Below, one piece after another: positions 1 to 7,538 of a stretch of DNA of 64,000 nucleotides. The stretch is from Bacteroidales bacterium (lineage in GTDB: Bacteria > Bacteroidota > Bacteroidia > Bacteroidales > UBA932). Below the pieces are notes generated by a model. The model was not told where the DNA came from, searched no databases, and saw only the letters and a list, made by a program, of their open reading frames with translations. Each line of letters opens with the position of its first letter. Within the stretch, counting starts at the first letter, position 1. The stretch is taken from NCBI GenBank assembly GCA_017445755.1, contig JAFSSE010000043.1, forward strand, positions 1 through 64,000, read 5' to 3'. Both the position numbers and the translations under genes were made by a program.

Positions 1-20
1 GGATCAAACTCTTCATTGTA
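1..20 (-). rRNA. 16S ribosomal RNA, 5' end only (partial)
   Basis: Read on the minus strand, the first 20 bases of the window give the conserved start of bacterial 16S rRNA: AGAGTTTGATCC, preceded by TACAATGA as is usual in Bacteroidota. The gene therefore runs leftward off the window edge and only its 5' terminus is present. The exact mature 5' end (near position 19-20) is inferred from homologues. A matching promoter and leader lie to the right at 21-193. Confidence 0.88.
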
Positions 21-162
21 TATTCTCTTATTCTTCAAGCTGATCCATCAACTCTGATTTCTTAAAGAAATCGACGCTCTTCTTATTGTATTTTCGGTAC
101 TTGCTTGTACTTTTAGTCTTTCAATATTGTCAAAGAAATACCCGTTTTCTCAAACGGGACTG
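21..162 (-). other. rRNA operon leader (transcribed spacer before 16S)
   Basis: This is the stretch between the predicted transcription start (about position 159) and the 16S 5' end. It holds two short hairpins: arms at 141-147 and 152-158 (CCCGTTT / AAACGGG) directly after the start site, and arms at 56-62 and 66-72 (GATTTCT / AGAAATC). Such leaders normally carry antitermination and RNase III processing elements. Which part does what here cannot be told from sequence alone. Confidence 0.65.
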
Positions 163-193
163 CAAAGGTACAAATCTTTTTTATTCTGACAAA
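163..193 (-). promoter_or_regulatory. rRNA operon promoter (Bacteroidota type)
   Basis: On the minus strand TTTG (190-193) is followed after exactly 19 bases by TACCTTTG (163-170). This is the full Bacteroidota -33 / -7 consensus TTTG-N19-TAnnTTTG. The region upstream is very AT-rich, as expected for a strong rRNA promoter. It points toward the 16S 5' end. Confidence 0.9.
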
Positions 194-240
194 TTTTTAA
201 TTAATTTTTTTTCTCCCGTCAGCACATAAGTCAGAAAAAA

Positions 241-354
241 GTGCACAAGGTCTAATTTTACCCCGGGGACCTTGCACAGTGATAGTGCCCCCTGCGCCCC
301 TCCAGCGAGGATTCCGCGCACAAGGTCCCCACCCTACTTTTCGACCTTGCGCAC
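241..354. repeat. REP-like double-hairpin repeat, left copy
   Basis: About 114 bp, repeated with close similarity and the same orientation at 1389-1501 on the other side of the transposase gene. Each copy contains two imperfect palindromes built from the same arm, CAAGGTC / GACCTTG (here 241-275 and 315-354), separated by a conserved spacer that includes CTCCAGC. This is the architecture of a REP/BIME unit, a non-autonomous sequence moved by RAYT transposases. It lies just downstream of the transposase stop codon and about 50 bp upstream of the rRNA promoter. Confidence 0.85.
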
Positions 355-395
355 CCGCGCGGAGTCCGCTTCCTCATCAGAAAAATAATCCTTCT

Positions 396-1304
396 CTAAA
401 TCCTAAGAATTGCCTTCACCGTCTCCTTATCGAGAGAGAGCACACGGGACAGCTGCGAGGCGGTAGTCTTATTGGTACGATAAAGGTAGGACAAAAGCTT
501 GTATTTCTTTTCCAGGGTCAGTTCGGACAGCTTTTTTCCGTACCACCGCATAGAAACATCCTGGACCTTATTGAAAAAATCAGAGTCACATAACATGTTG
601 AACGGCATTTCTTCCAGCGTGTAGCGGGTTTCCTGCATATCAAGGGATCCTATAGTCCTGAGAAAATAGGCCTGGTCGCGCTCGAATGCCTGCTCCAGGT
701 AATCATGGTCACAGCAGCTGACGGGTTCAAGTTCATTGTCCGGATTCAACATCCATGAGACATTGGATAGTTTGTCGGCAGTATGGAACAAGGTCCTTAC
801 CTCCCGCGTTGATAAGGATTTGACGGGACGCAGCCCGGACACCTGCTTTTTACAAAACATCCCGCGGTACCCGGACCACTTGTATTCGTTGACATTGCAT
901 CCATTGTCAAGAGCATTGCGGGGAATGTAGGCAAGGGCGTTTCTTACATGCTTCCTGTCAGTCATGGCAATAGCCGTAGAGCTGACACCTTTCATAACAC
1001 CGCGCTCCGAGTACTTGTGATTAAGCCACATGGAATATCGTCTTTTGATTTCCTCTCCGCAGGCATCGGCATCTTCCCGGCAAGAGGCAAGAACCGAAAC
1101 ATGGCAATGGTTCGATACTGCAATATAAATAATGACAAGGACATTCTTGGCAAGGGCCGACAAAAAAATGATTTTGACGAACATGTCGTAATCTTCCCTG
1201 TCGCGGCAGAGAACCGCATCCTCCGTACCCTTAAGGCAAATGTGAAATGGGTATACGCACCGTGTGCTGTTGTCCGGCATATCCCGATATACTGAAAGTT
1301 TCAT
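396..1304 (-). mobile_element. REP-associated tyrosine transposase (RAYT, Y1_Tnp/IS200-like family)
   Basis: 302-aa HUH-type single-strand transposase. The metal-binding His-x-His motif is NHCHV (H66, H68), and the likely catalytic tyrosine is Y126 in AYIPRN, matching the YIxRNP pattern of the family. WSGYRGM follows, as in REP-mobilising transposases. Residues ~255-302 look like an added helix-turn-helix tail. The gene has no insertion-sequence ends of its own; instead it sits between two direct copies of a double-hairpin repeat (241-354 and 1389-1501), the arrangement that defines RAYTs. RAYTs are usually domesticated single-copy genes that cut and join REP hairpins, so activity is inferred, not shown. 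A TAnnTTTG promoter lies at 1360-1367. The key residues are intact and there is no frameshift. Confidence 0.85.
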
Positions 1305-1326
1305 AGCTTAATAATTTAATCGGAGA

Positions 1327-1389
1327 CCCCGGGGCTTGTCTTTCGCCCCGGCTCTTTTGCAAAACTAATCAAAATTTTGGAACATCAAG
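1327..1389 (-). promoter_or_regulatory. RAYT promoter and 5' leader hairpin
   Basis: The minus strand carries TAGTTTTG (1360-1367), fitting TAnnTTTG. A weak -33 box, CTTG (1386-1389), lies 18 bases upstream at the very edge of the right-hand repeat. The leader between the predicted start site (about 1356) and the ATG (1304) contains a GC-rich hairpin with arms 1329-1335 and 1345-1351 (CCGGGGC / GCCCCGG). That hairpin could limit expression, but this is inference. Confidence 0.55.
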
Positions 1390-1501
1390 TGCGCAAGGTC
1401 GAATTTTACCCCGGGGACCTTGTGCAGTGAATGTGCTCCCTGCACCCCTCCAGCAAGGATTCGGTGCGCAAGGTCCCCGCCCTACTTTTCGACCTTGAGC
1501 A
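1389..1501. repeat. REP-like double-hairpin repeat, right copy
   Basis: Direct repeat of 241-354, differing at scattered positions but keeping both CAAGGTC / GACCTTG palindromes and the spacer between them. Substitutions in one arm are partly matched in the other, which suggests that the hairpins matter. It separates the transposase from the chromate transporter genes and ends about 35 bp before their promoter. Confidence 0.85.
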
Positions 1502-1535
1502 ATTTAGGAACCATGAAAAATTAATATTTTTGGAT

Positions 1536-1543
1536 TATCTTTG
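1536..1543 (+). promoter_or_regulatory. candidate promoter of the chromate transporter pair
   Basis: TATCTTTG fits TAnnTTTG; a second candidate, TATTTTTG, lies at 1525-1532. No clean TTTG -33 box is seen at the ideal distance. From the first element the predicted transcript would start only about two bases before the ATG at 1549. Confidence 0.45.
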
Positions 1544-1548
1544 TATCT

Positions 1549-2100
1549 ATGGAACAGGAGAAAATATCCTTATGGCAGATCTTTGCGGTATTCGCAAAGA
1601 TAGGCGCCTTCACGATCGGGGGCGGCTATGCCATGATACCGATTATCCAGAGCGAGCTGTCGCGCCGCGGCTGGATTTCCGAGGAAGAGCTTCCGGACAT
1701 CGTGGCCCTCTCCCAGAGCGCCCCGGGGGTCATGGCAGTTAATATTTCCATATTCGCGGGTTACCGGTTAAGGGGGCTGAAGGGCAGCATCGCCGCAACC
1801 CTGGGGTCCATCACCCCTTCGTTCCTGATCATTCTCGCCATCGCCATGTTCTTCAGCGCCTTCAAGGACAATCCCTGGGTGGAACGCGCCTTCAAGGGCA
1901 TCCGTCCGGCGGTCATCGCGCTGATTCTCGTTCCGATGGTAAACATGGCCAGGAAAAACAACCACACCTGGTGGTCCTGGGTCCTTTCCGGAGCCGCCCT
2001 CATCCTCGTGGCCTTCCTCGGGGTCTCTCCGATATGGATTCTGCTCGTTGTCATGGCAGCAGCTTTCAGCATTACCTATATTAAAGAGCAGAAGCCATGA
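1549..2100 (+). CDS. chromate transporter, first half-size subunit (CHR family)
   Basis: 183-aa membrane protein of the chromate ion transporter (CHR) family, which exports chromate in exchange for other anions; in anaerobes without chromate stress the true substrate is often unknown. The family signature near the N-terminus is clear (FTIGGGYAMIP, then SQSAPGVMAVN), followed by four to five hydrophobic segments. It is the short-chain type: one CHR domain per protein, working with a second half encoded immediately downstream. The stop codon overlaps the next start in ATGA, so the pair is translationally coupled. The start is the first ATG after the promoter element. Family is firm; substrate is open. 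Confidence 0.88.
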   Translation: MEQEKISLWQIFAVFAKIGAFTIGGGYAMIPIIQSELSRRGWISEEELPDIVALSQSAPGVMAVNISIFAGYRLRGLKGSIAATLGSITPSFLIILAIAMFFSAFKDNPWVERAFKGIRPAVIALILVPMVNMARKNNHTWWSWVLSGAALILVAFLGVSPIWILLVVMAAAFSITYIKEQKP

Positions 2101-2702
2101 CCGATACTCTCCTTCTCCTGCTTTCCCTTGCGGGAACTTTCTTCGTGATCGGGCTCTTTACCTTCGGCGGGGGCTATGCGATGCTGTCCCTGATCCAGAC
2201 CCAGGTAGTGACGGCCCATGGATGGCTGACCGAAAGCGCCTTCACCGACATAGTCGCCATCTCGCAGATGACTCCGGGGCCGATCGGCATAAACACGGCA
2301 ACCTATGTCGGCTACGATGTCCTCTCCGGGGCTACCGGGAGCCACCTTTTAGGCATACTCGGCTCGGCGACCGCAACTCTCGCAATCTCCCTGCCCTCCT
2401 TCCTTGTCATGCTCCTGATAGTCCGGTTTTACACCAGGTTCCGGAATAACGCCCTCTTCGAGGGGGTCATGGCCGGGATCCGGCCGACCGTAGTCGGGCT
2501 CATCGCCGCAGCGGCGGTGCTCCTTGTCATAAGCACGTCATGGACCGCAGGAGTACCCTCATTTTCCATCGTAAAAGAGAATATCACCGACTGGAAGAGC
2601 TGGCTGATCCTCGGGGCCGCCTTCGCCGGCGCCCGCTTCGCCAGAATCAACCCCATACTCCTAATCATCCTCGGCGCGATAGCTGGTATTCTCCTTTGGT
2701 GA
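2097..2702 (+). CDS. chromate transporter, second half-size subunit (CHR family)
   Basis: 201-aa partner of the preceding gene, overlapping it by four bases. It repeats the same fold and signature (FTFGGGYAMLS, then SQMTPGPIGIN), with five or six hydrophobic stretches. In the short-chain CHR group two such proteins of opposite membrane topology form one transporter. The glycine- and proline-rich motif residues are intact. No regulator such as ChrB lies nearby, so induction by chromate is not implied. It may transport another oxyanion such as sulfate. Confidence 0.88.
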   Translation: MTDTLLLLLSLAGTFFVIGLFTFGGGYAMLSLIQTQVVTAHGWLTESAFTDIVAISQMTPGPIGINTATYVGYDVLSGATGSHLLGILGSATATLAISLPSFLVMLLIVRFYTRFRNNALFEGVMAGIRPTVVGLIAAAAVLLVISTSWTAGVPSFSIVKENITDWKSWLILGAAFAGARFARINPILLIILGAIAGILLW

Positions 2703-2729
2703 CTTTATGGTATTCTACCGACATTTTAT

Positions 2730-2737
2730 TATATTTG
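2730..2737 (+). promoter_or_regulatory. candidate promoter of the orphan lipoprotein
   Basis: TATATTTG fits the TAnnTTTG -7 consensus and lies 28 bases before the ATG at 2766. A good TTTG -33 box is missing, so strength is uncertain. Confidence 0.5.
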
Positions 2738-2765
2738 CAGCAACCTTTATGGTTCAGGGGGTATA

Positions 2766-3494
2766 ATGGAGAACTTAATATGTACTATGACATCAGTCTG
2801 CTCTACTATTAAAAAAATTCTTGCCTTTTCCAGCTTTCTGATGCTTTATTCTTGTTACAAGGAAGTTGACTACAGCTACTTCACTTTTGCCAATCAAGAA
2901 TGTAAGTATTTGTCTGTTTATACCAAGGGTGATAACCTGACGAGCGAAAGTTTCATGCTGACTGCCGCTATTAACGGATATACATCCGAGATGCTCAGCG
3001 AGCACGGTAATGATTTAACTTACTTTCTTATAGATAATGATCCCTCTATTGTTGACCAGATGAAGAAGGACTTTATCTTTACAAAGAAAGTACAAGTCTT
3101 CCCTCCATCCACGCGACCGCCTGACAGTGCGCCTCCCCAGTTTATTGAATACCGTACGCAAGTATGTACCGGACTCAGTATTTACGCTTCTGAACAACTG
3201 TTCGGAAAACAGCCCGGTGAGGATCTCTCGGACTATTTTAGTTTCGTCGGAGTTCCACGAACCGTAACACCGCTGATAGATAGCAAAAAACAATACCTCG
3301 GGCTTATCCAAACAGGATTGTCAATAAGTGACTATCTTTCCAAGAGTCCATTCGTTTTTGGGCTGGCTTCATTCAAATTAAATTCAATTCCGCAAGAAAC
3401 TCTCCCTATCGAAGTATCATTCACTATCGTAGTGAAACTCGATGGCGGAATAACCCTTGAAAGTAAAAGTAATGAAATAACTCTTTCAAACTGA
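2766..3494 (+). CDS. hypothetical lipoprotein of unknown family
   Basis: 242 aa. The N-terminus is a lipoprotein signal: basic residues, a hydrophobic run, then LMLYSC with Cys30 as the lipidated residue. An internal ATG at 2787 would give a more typical 22-residue signal and may be the real start. The rest has no motif I recognise; it looks mostly beta-stranded and ends in an alternating pattern (EVSFTIVVKL). Base composition is clearly poorer in GC than both neighbours, and the codon choice is different, which suggests recent acquisition or relaxed selection. It has its own TAnnTTTG element and is followed nine bases later by the hexosaminidase gene, so the two may be co-transcribed. Function unknown. 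Confidence 0.7.
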   Translation: MENLICTMTSVCSTIKKILAFSSFLMLYSCYKEVDYSYFTFANQECKYLSVYTKGDNLTSESFMLTAAINGYTSEMLSEHGNDLTYFLIDNDPSIVDQMKKDFIFTKKVQVFPPSTRPPDSAPPQFIEYRTQVCTGLSIYASEQLFGKQPGEDLSDYFSFVGVPRTVTPLIDSKKQYLGLIQTGLSISDYLSKSPFVFGLASFKLNSIPQETLPIEVSFTIVVKLDGGITLESKSNEITLSN

Positions 3495-3503
3495 TAATCA
3501 TCC

Positions 3504-5204
3504 ATGTCCAAAAAACCACTCCTTCTCGCGGCCATTGCTGCGCTTGCAACCCTTTCATGTAAAACTGAAGTTCCGGTACCGGAGATTATCCCGCAGCCGG
3601 AAGAAATTACTGTCAATGAAGGCGTTTTCAAAATTGCCGGCGCTCCCGTCGTCATCGGGGAAGGCATTCCCGAGGCGGCAGTAAAGGCCATCAATGACTT
3701 CTCCGCCCAGGTAGAACTCGTCTCCGGCAAGAAGACCAAAGAGGGCGCCCCAGCAGTTTCATATGTCCTCAACGACAACCTCGGCGCCGAGGCCTATGCC
3801 CTTAATGTCAAGAAAGACGGGGTCACCGTCGAGGCCTCCGACTTCAACGGCTTCTTCTATGCAATCCAGACGATGAAGCAGATGCTTCCCCCCGCAATCT
3901 ACGGTTCCGTCCCCGCAAAGGGAAAATGGGTTCTCCCCTGCGTCAGCATCATGGACAGCCCCCGCTTCGCCTACAGGGGCCTTCTGCTCGACTGCTGCCG
4001 CCATTTCTTCCCGGTGGAGGAGGTCAAGAAGGTTATCAACCTCATGTCCATCCACAAGATGAACCGGCTCCACTGGCACCTCACTGAGGACCAGGGATGG
4101 AGAATTGAAATCAAGAAGTATCCCCGGCTCACCGAGGTCGGCGCATGGAGAAACGGAACCCAGATTTTCCGCCGCGGCGAAACCGACGGTGTCCGCTACG
4201 GGGGTTTCTATACCCAGGATGAGCTCCGCGAGGTTGTCGCCTACGCGGCCGAACGCGGCATCACCATCATCCCGGAGGTCGACCTTCCGGGCCACATGAT
4301 CGCCGCCCTCGCTTCCTATCCGGAACTCGGCTGTACCGGAGGACCTTACGAGGTCATGCAGTACTGGGGAGTCCACAAGGACGTCCTCTGCGTCGGTAAG
4401 GAAGAGACCTTTACATTCCTTGAGGACGTACTTTCCGAGGTCATGGACATCTTCCCCTCCGAGTACATCAACATCGGCGGCGACGAGTGCCCGAAGGTCC
4501 GCTGGGAGAGCTGCCCCCTCTGCCAGAAAAGAATCAAGCAGCTCGGTCTCAAGGACAAGGACGGCTTCAAGAAGGAGCATTACCTCCAGAACTACGTAAC
4601 CGCCCGCATCCAGAAGTTCATCAACGACCACGGCCGGAAGATTATCGGCTGGGATGAGATTCTCGAAGGCGACCTCGCCGAAGGGGCTACCGTCATGTCT
4701 TGGCGCGGCACCAAAGGCGGAATCAAGGCCGTCGGGAAGGGTTTCGACGTCGTCATGAGCCCGAACACCTACTGCTATATCGACTACTACCAGACCAAGG
4801 AACGCGACAAGGAGCCCTACCGTATCGGCAAGTACCTCCCGCTCGAGAAGGTCTACGGGTATGAGCCGATGGAAGGCATGCCCGAGGACGGCGAAGACCA
4901 TATCCTCGGCGTCCAGTGCAACCTCTGGGCTGAATTCCTGAAGACAGAGGTCGACCTCGAATACCAGCTTCTCCCCCGTATGAGCGCCCTTAGCGAAGTC
5001 GGCTGGATCCCGAAAGGAACGAAGGATTTCGACCGTTTCCGCGCCTCCCTCGACCATATGAAGGACATCTACGAGCAGCTCGGATTCACATACTGCAAGG
5101 CGCAGTGGGGTCTTGTCGGCCTCCCCGGCCATGAGATTCCCGCCCGAAGCGCCGAGGAGCTCGACACCCTCGACTACAACAAGGTTCCCTTCATGGAGCA
5201 GTAA
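3504..5204 (+). CDS. beta-N-acetylhexosaminidase, GH20, lipoprotein
   Basis: 566 aa. Removes terminal beta-linked GlcNAc or GalNAc from glycans. A lipoprotein signal (ALATLSC, Cys19) is followed by the GH20 N-terminal domain (about 25-150) and the TIM-barrel catalytic domain (about 155-510). The barrel starts with the typical PRFAYRG and continues through LHWHLTEDQGW. The catalytic Asp-Glu pair is in NIGGDE (D327, E328), where Glu is the acid/base and Asp stabilises the oxazolinium intermediate. Lipidation suggests the cell surface or periplasm. With the sialidase and nagB genes elsewhere in the window it fits degradation of host N-acetylated glycans. Confidence 0.93.
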   Translation: MSKKPLLLAAIAALATLSCKTEVPVPEIIPQPEEITVNEGVFKIAGAPVVIGEGIPEAAVKAINDFSAQVELVSGKKTKEGAPAVSYVLNDNLGAEAYALNVKKDGVTVEASDFNGFFYAIQTMKQMLPPAIYGSVPAKGKWVLPCVSIMDSPRFAYRGLLLDCCRHFFPVEEVKKVINLMSIHKMNRLHWHLTEDQGWRIEIKKYPRLTEVGAWRNGTQIFRRGETDGVRYGGFYTQDELREVVAYAAERGITIIPEVDLPGHMIAALASYPELGCTGGPYEVMQYWGVHKDVLCVGKEETFTFLEDVLSEVMDIFPSEYINIGGDECPKVRWESCPLCQKRIKQLGLKDKDGFKKEHYLQNYVTARIQKFINDHGRKIIGWDEILEGDLAEGATVMSWRGTKGGIKAVGKGFDVVMSPNTYCYIDYYQTKERDKEPYRIGKYLPLEKVYGYEPMEGMPEDGEDHILGVQCNLWAEFLKTEVDLEYQLLPRMSALSEVGWIPKGTKDFDRFRASLDHMKDIYEQLGFTYCKAQWGLVGLPGHEIPARSAEELDTLDYNKVPFMEQ

Positions 5205-5207
5205 TTC

Positions 5208-5235
5208 CCAACCTACCCTCTGACGGGCAGGTTGG
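5208..5235. terminator. palindromic terminator, family copy A
   Basis: Arms 5208-5218 and 5225-5235 (CCAACCTACCC / GGGCAGGTTGG) around a 6-nt loop TCTGAC. It lies between two convergent genes and overlaps the stop codon of the flippase gene (5213-5215), so it probably terminates both. TTTT follows on the plus strand. The same palindrome recurs at 8377-8404 and 47253-47292. Confidence 0.75.
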
Positions 5236-6706
5236 CCCTTTTACGCAGCAAAACAAAACTGCAGAGCACATAGCCGAGGATAAGAAGGGTATTGATGCCG
5301 AGCTGTCCCCAATGGATACCGGGGCCAGGGAAGGCCAGGGAGACAAGCAGGGAAGCGCCGTAGAAAATGCCCATCAAGACGAAAATAGTCAGGATTCTAC
5401 CCCATCTGTAAGGGATGGGGTAGTATTTTGCACCCAGGGCAGCGCTGAGGATAAACATCACGAGATAGCTGCCGAGATGGCCGAATGCCGAAGCCCAGTA
5501 GGAATAACGGGGCATGAAGACGACATTCACGACAGCCGTGACGACAAGGCCGGCAAGGGTTATCCAAATTGCCATGTTGGTCTTTTCGGAGAGCTTGTAC
5601 CACATCGAAACGTTGAAGAGCATCCCGAGAAGCATGTACGAAAGGAGCATGATCGGAACCACCCCGAGGCCGGCGCGGAAATCGCGGCCGAGGAAGAGCC
5701 CGATGACGTCGATATAGAGGATAACTCCAAGGAAGACGAGCCCGCAGAAGGCGGTGAAGTATTCCATGACCATGGCGTAGAGCTCCTTTGACCCCTTGTC
5801 CCGGGCCCTCTGGAAGAAGAAGGGCTCGGCCGCGTAGCGGAACATCTGGATGAAAAGGTTCATGATAACCGCCAGCTTCACGGCCGCCTGGTAAACGCCC
5901 AGGGAGGCGCGCCAGGCCTCGGAATTCACGTCGAAGTAGCGGAACAGCAGCCGGTCCAGGAAGTCATTTGCGACTCCGGGGAGGGCGGCGACCATAAGCG
6001 GCAGCGAATAGAGCAGCATCTTCCGGGTCACCGTACGGTCGAAGACGAGGCGGAACCTCAGCAGGTCCGGCAGGAAGAGCAGGAGGCAGACTACGCAGCT
6101 GACAAATATCGCGAAAACGGGGTAGGTAAAATCCGGAGTCGGAGAGACGAAGAAGGTCAGGACATTCCCGGGGTGACTCTCGCAGAAACGGGGGAAAAGG
6201 AAGAACAGAAGCAGGTTGGAGCCGGTTTCCGTCAGGATTTTCACCGTCTTGAGGACTGCGAACTTAACCGCCTTATGGTCCTGCCGGAGCTTCGCGAAAA
6301 GTATGGCCGTAATGCTGTCGCAGAAGAGGATTCCCGCAGTATAGCCAATCATGGACTCGTAACCCGCATAGCCGAGGGCCGAGGCAATCGGCCCGGCGAA
6401 GGCAATCATGGCTGCGAGGAAGGCGGCGTTCAGGGCAAAAACCGAGAGCAGGGCCCCGGAATAGACCTTCTTCGGGTCGGCGCCCTCCTTGTTGGCGAAG
6501 CGGAAGGATCCGGTTTCCAGACCCATGACCAGAACTACCTGGAGGATGGCTATATAGGCCATGAATTCCGTAACTACACCATACTGCACCTGGGTCAGCA
6601 TCCTGGTGTAAATCGGAACAAAGAGGAAGTTCAGGACCCGGGCCAGGATTGAACTGAGCCCGTAAATCGCAGTTTCACCTGCAAGTTGTTTCAGCGGATT
6701 TGCCAT
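5213..6706 (-). CDS. polysaccharide flippase-like membrane protein (Wzx/MATE-related)
   Basis: 497-aa integral membrane protein with about 12-14 hydrophobic helices. The start MANPLKQLAGETAIYGLSS followed by FVPIYTRML resembles O-antigen/oligosaccharide flippases of the polysaccharide biosynthesis family. These move lipid-linked glycan units across the inner membrane. The reading frame stays open upstream to 7312, but that stretch covers the divergent cyclophilin gene. I chose the ATG at 6706 because it begins the conserved domain and lies just after a TAnnTTTG element (6715-6722). No glycosyltransferases are adjacent, so the glycan served is unknown. Confidence 0.85.
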   Translation of the reverse strand: MANPLKQLAGETAIYGLSSILARVLNFLFVPIYTRMLTQVQYGVVTEFMAYIAILQVVLVMGLETGSFRFANKEGADPKKVYSGALLSVFALNAAFLAAMIAFAGPIASALGYAGYESMIGYTAGILFCDSITAILFAKLRQDHKAVKFAVLKTVKILTETGSNLLLFFLFPRFCESHPGNVLTFFVSPTPDFTYPVFAIFVSCVVCLLLFLPDLLRFRLVFDRTVTRKMLLYSLPLMVAALPGVANDFLDRLLFRYFDVNSEAWRASLGVYQAAVKLAVIMNLFIQMFRYAAEPFFFQRARDKGSKELYAMVMEYFTAFCGLVFLGVILYIDVIGLFLGRDFRAGLGVVPIMLLSYMLLGMLFNVSMWYKLSEKTNMAIWITLAGLVVTAVVNVVFMPRYSYWASAFGHLGSYLVMFILSAALGAKYYPIPYRWGRILTIFVLMGIFYGASLLVSLAFPGPGIHWGQLGINTLLILGYVLCSFVLLRKRANLPVRG

Positions 6707-6732
6707 AGTGATTGCAAAAATAACTATTTTTG
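6699..6732. promoter_or_regulatory. overlapping divergent promoters (flippase / cyclophilin)
   Basis: Two TATTTTTG elements lie back to back within 18 bases: 6715-6722 on the minus strand for the flippase and 6725-6732 on the plus strand for the cyclophilin lipoprotein. For the plus promoter a TTTG (6699-6702) lies 22 bases upstream; the minus promoter has no clear -33 box. The predicted start site of each falls very close to its start codon, and RNA polymerase could not occupy both at once. Confidence 0.6.
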
Positions 6733-6754
6733 TGTCATGAAAAATCATTTTCCA

Positions 6755-7471
6755 ATGAAAAAGAGTATCGTCATAATCCTCGCAGCCGCGATGGCGCTGA
6801 CCGGCTGCAACAACGCCGCAAAAAAGGCGGCGCGGGAACAGGCCGCTGAACAGGAGATCCTCGATTCCCTCGCCGCAGCTGCCGCGGAAAAAGAGCGGGA
6901 AGTCCGGGAGGCGGCGGCCGTCCTGACGGCAGAAACCCTTCCTGAAGAGCCCGTATTCGATATTGTCACCAACCTCGGAACCATCAAGGTCCGCCTCTAC
7001 AAGGGAACTCCCCGTCACCGGGACAATTTCGAGAAACTCGCCCTGTCGGGGTACTATGACAGCACCCTCTTCCACCGTGTAATCAAGGATTTCATGATCC
7101 AGGGAGGCGACCCGAACAGTCGCGACTCCGCGAAGGTCGACCTTTACGGCCAGGGAGGACCGGACTATACGATACCCGCCGAGTTTGTCCCCGAATACCG
7201 CCACAAGAAAGGAGCCCTCGCAGCAGCACGAAGGGGCGATAAGGCCAATCCGATGAAGGAATCCTCGGGATCCCAGTTCTACATCGTCCAGAACCCGGAA
7301 AATTGTGTCCACCTCGACGGGGAATATACCGTCTTCGGGGAAACGGTTGCGGGACTCAGCGTAATTGACAAAATTGCGTCAGTTAAGACCAACCGGTTTG
7401 GTCTTCCCCAGAAAGAAGTCCGGATTTTGACAGTCAAACCGGACCCGGAAATGAACAAATCGGCCAAATAG
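6755..7471 (+). CDS. cyclophilin-type peptidylprolyl isomerase, lipoprotein
   Basis: 238 aa from the chosen start. Catalyses cis-trans isomerisation of prolyl bonds, here most likely in the periplasm. A lipoprotein signal (AMALTGC) is followed by an alanine/glutamate-rich linker and then the cyclophilin domain from about residue 65: FHRVIKDFMIQGGDP contains the active-site Arg and Phe/Gln/Gly cluster, and SSGSQFYI is the second signature. An ATG at 6737 in the same frame would lie one base after the predicted transcription start, giving a leaderless mRNA. The ATG at 6755 gives a cleaner signal peptide and a 19-base leader, so I prefer it. Confidence 0.9.
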   Translation: MKKSIVIILAAAMALTGCNNAAKKAAREQAAEQEILDSLAAAAAEKEREVREAAAVLTAETLPEEPVFDIVTNLGTIKVRLYKGTPRHRDNFEKLALSGYYDSTLFHRVIKDFMIQGGDPNSRDSAKVDLYGQGGPDYTIPAEFVPEYRHKKGALAAARRGDKANPMKESSGSQFYIVQNPENCVHLDGEYTVFGETVAGLSVIDKIASVKTNRFGLPQKEVRILTVKPDPEMNKSAK

Positions 7472-7527
7472 CGACTTTTTTCAGCAAAAAAAGGCCTTTG
7501 ACCGTTTAACTGGTACAAAATTAGTAG

Positions 7528-7535
7528 TATATTTG
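7528..7535 (+). promoter_or_regulatory. promoter of the candidate sRNA
   Basis: TATATTTG matches TAnnTTTG. It points into a gap with no open reading frame and with a strong hairpin about 45 bases downstream. The -33 region (TTTAAC around 7505) is not a clean TTTG. Confidence 0.55.
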
Positions 7536-7538
7536 CAC

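Noticed and set aside
396..1304. Classical IS200/IS605 insertion sequence
   Set aside because: No TnpB and no simple IS ends; the long extra C-terminal tail and the flanking double-hairpin repeats fit a RAYT instead.
3759..5132. Minus-strand open frame of 457 codons opposite the GH20 gene
   Set aside because: No domain and no promoter; the plus-strand frame has an intact GH20 active site.
6707..7312. 200-codon upstream extension of the flippase frame
   Set aside because: It overlaps the divergent cyclophilin gene almost completely, has no similarity to the flippase family and lies upstream of the promoter element.
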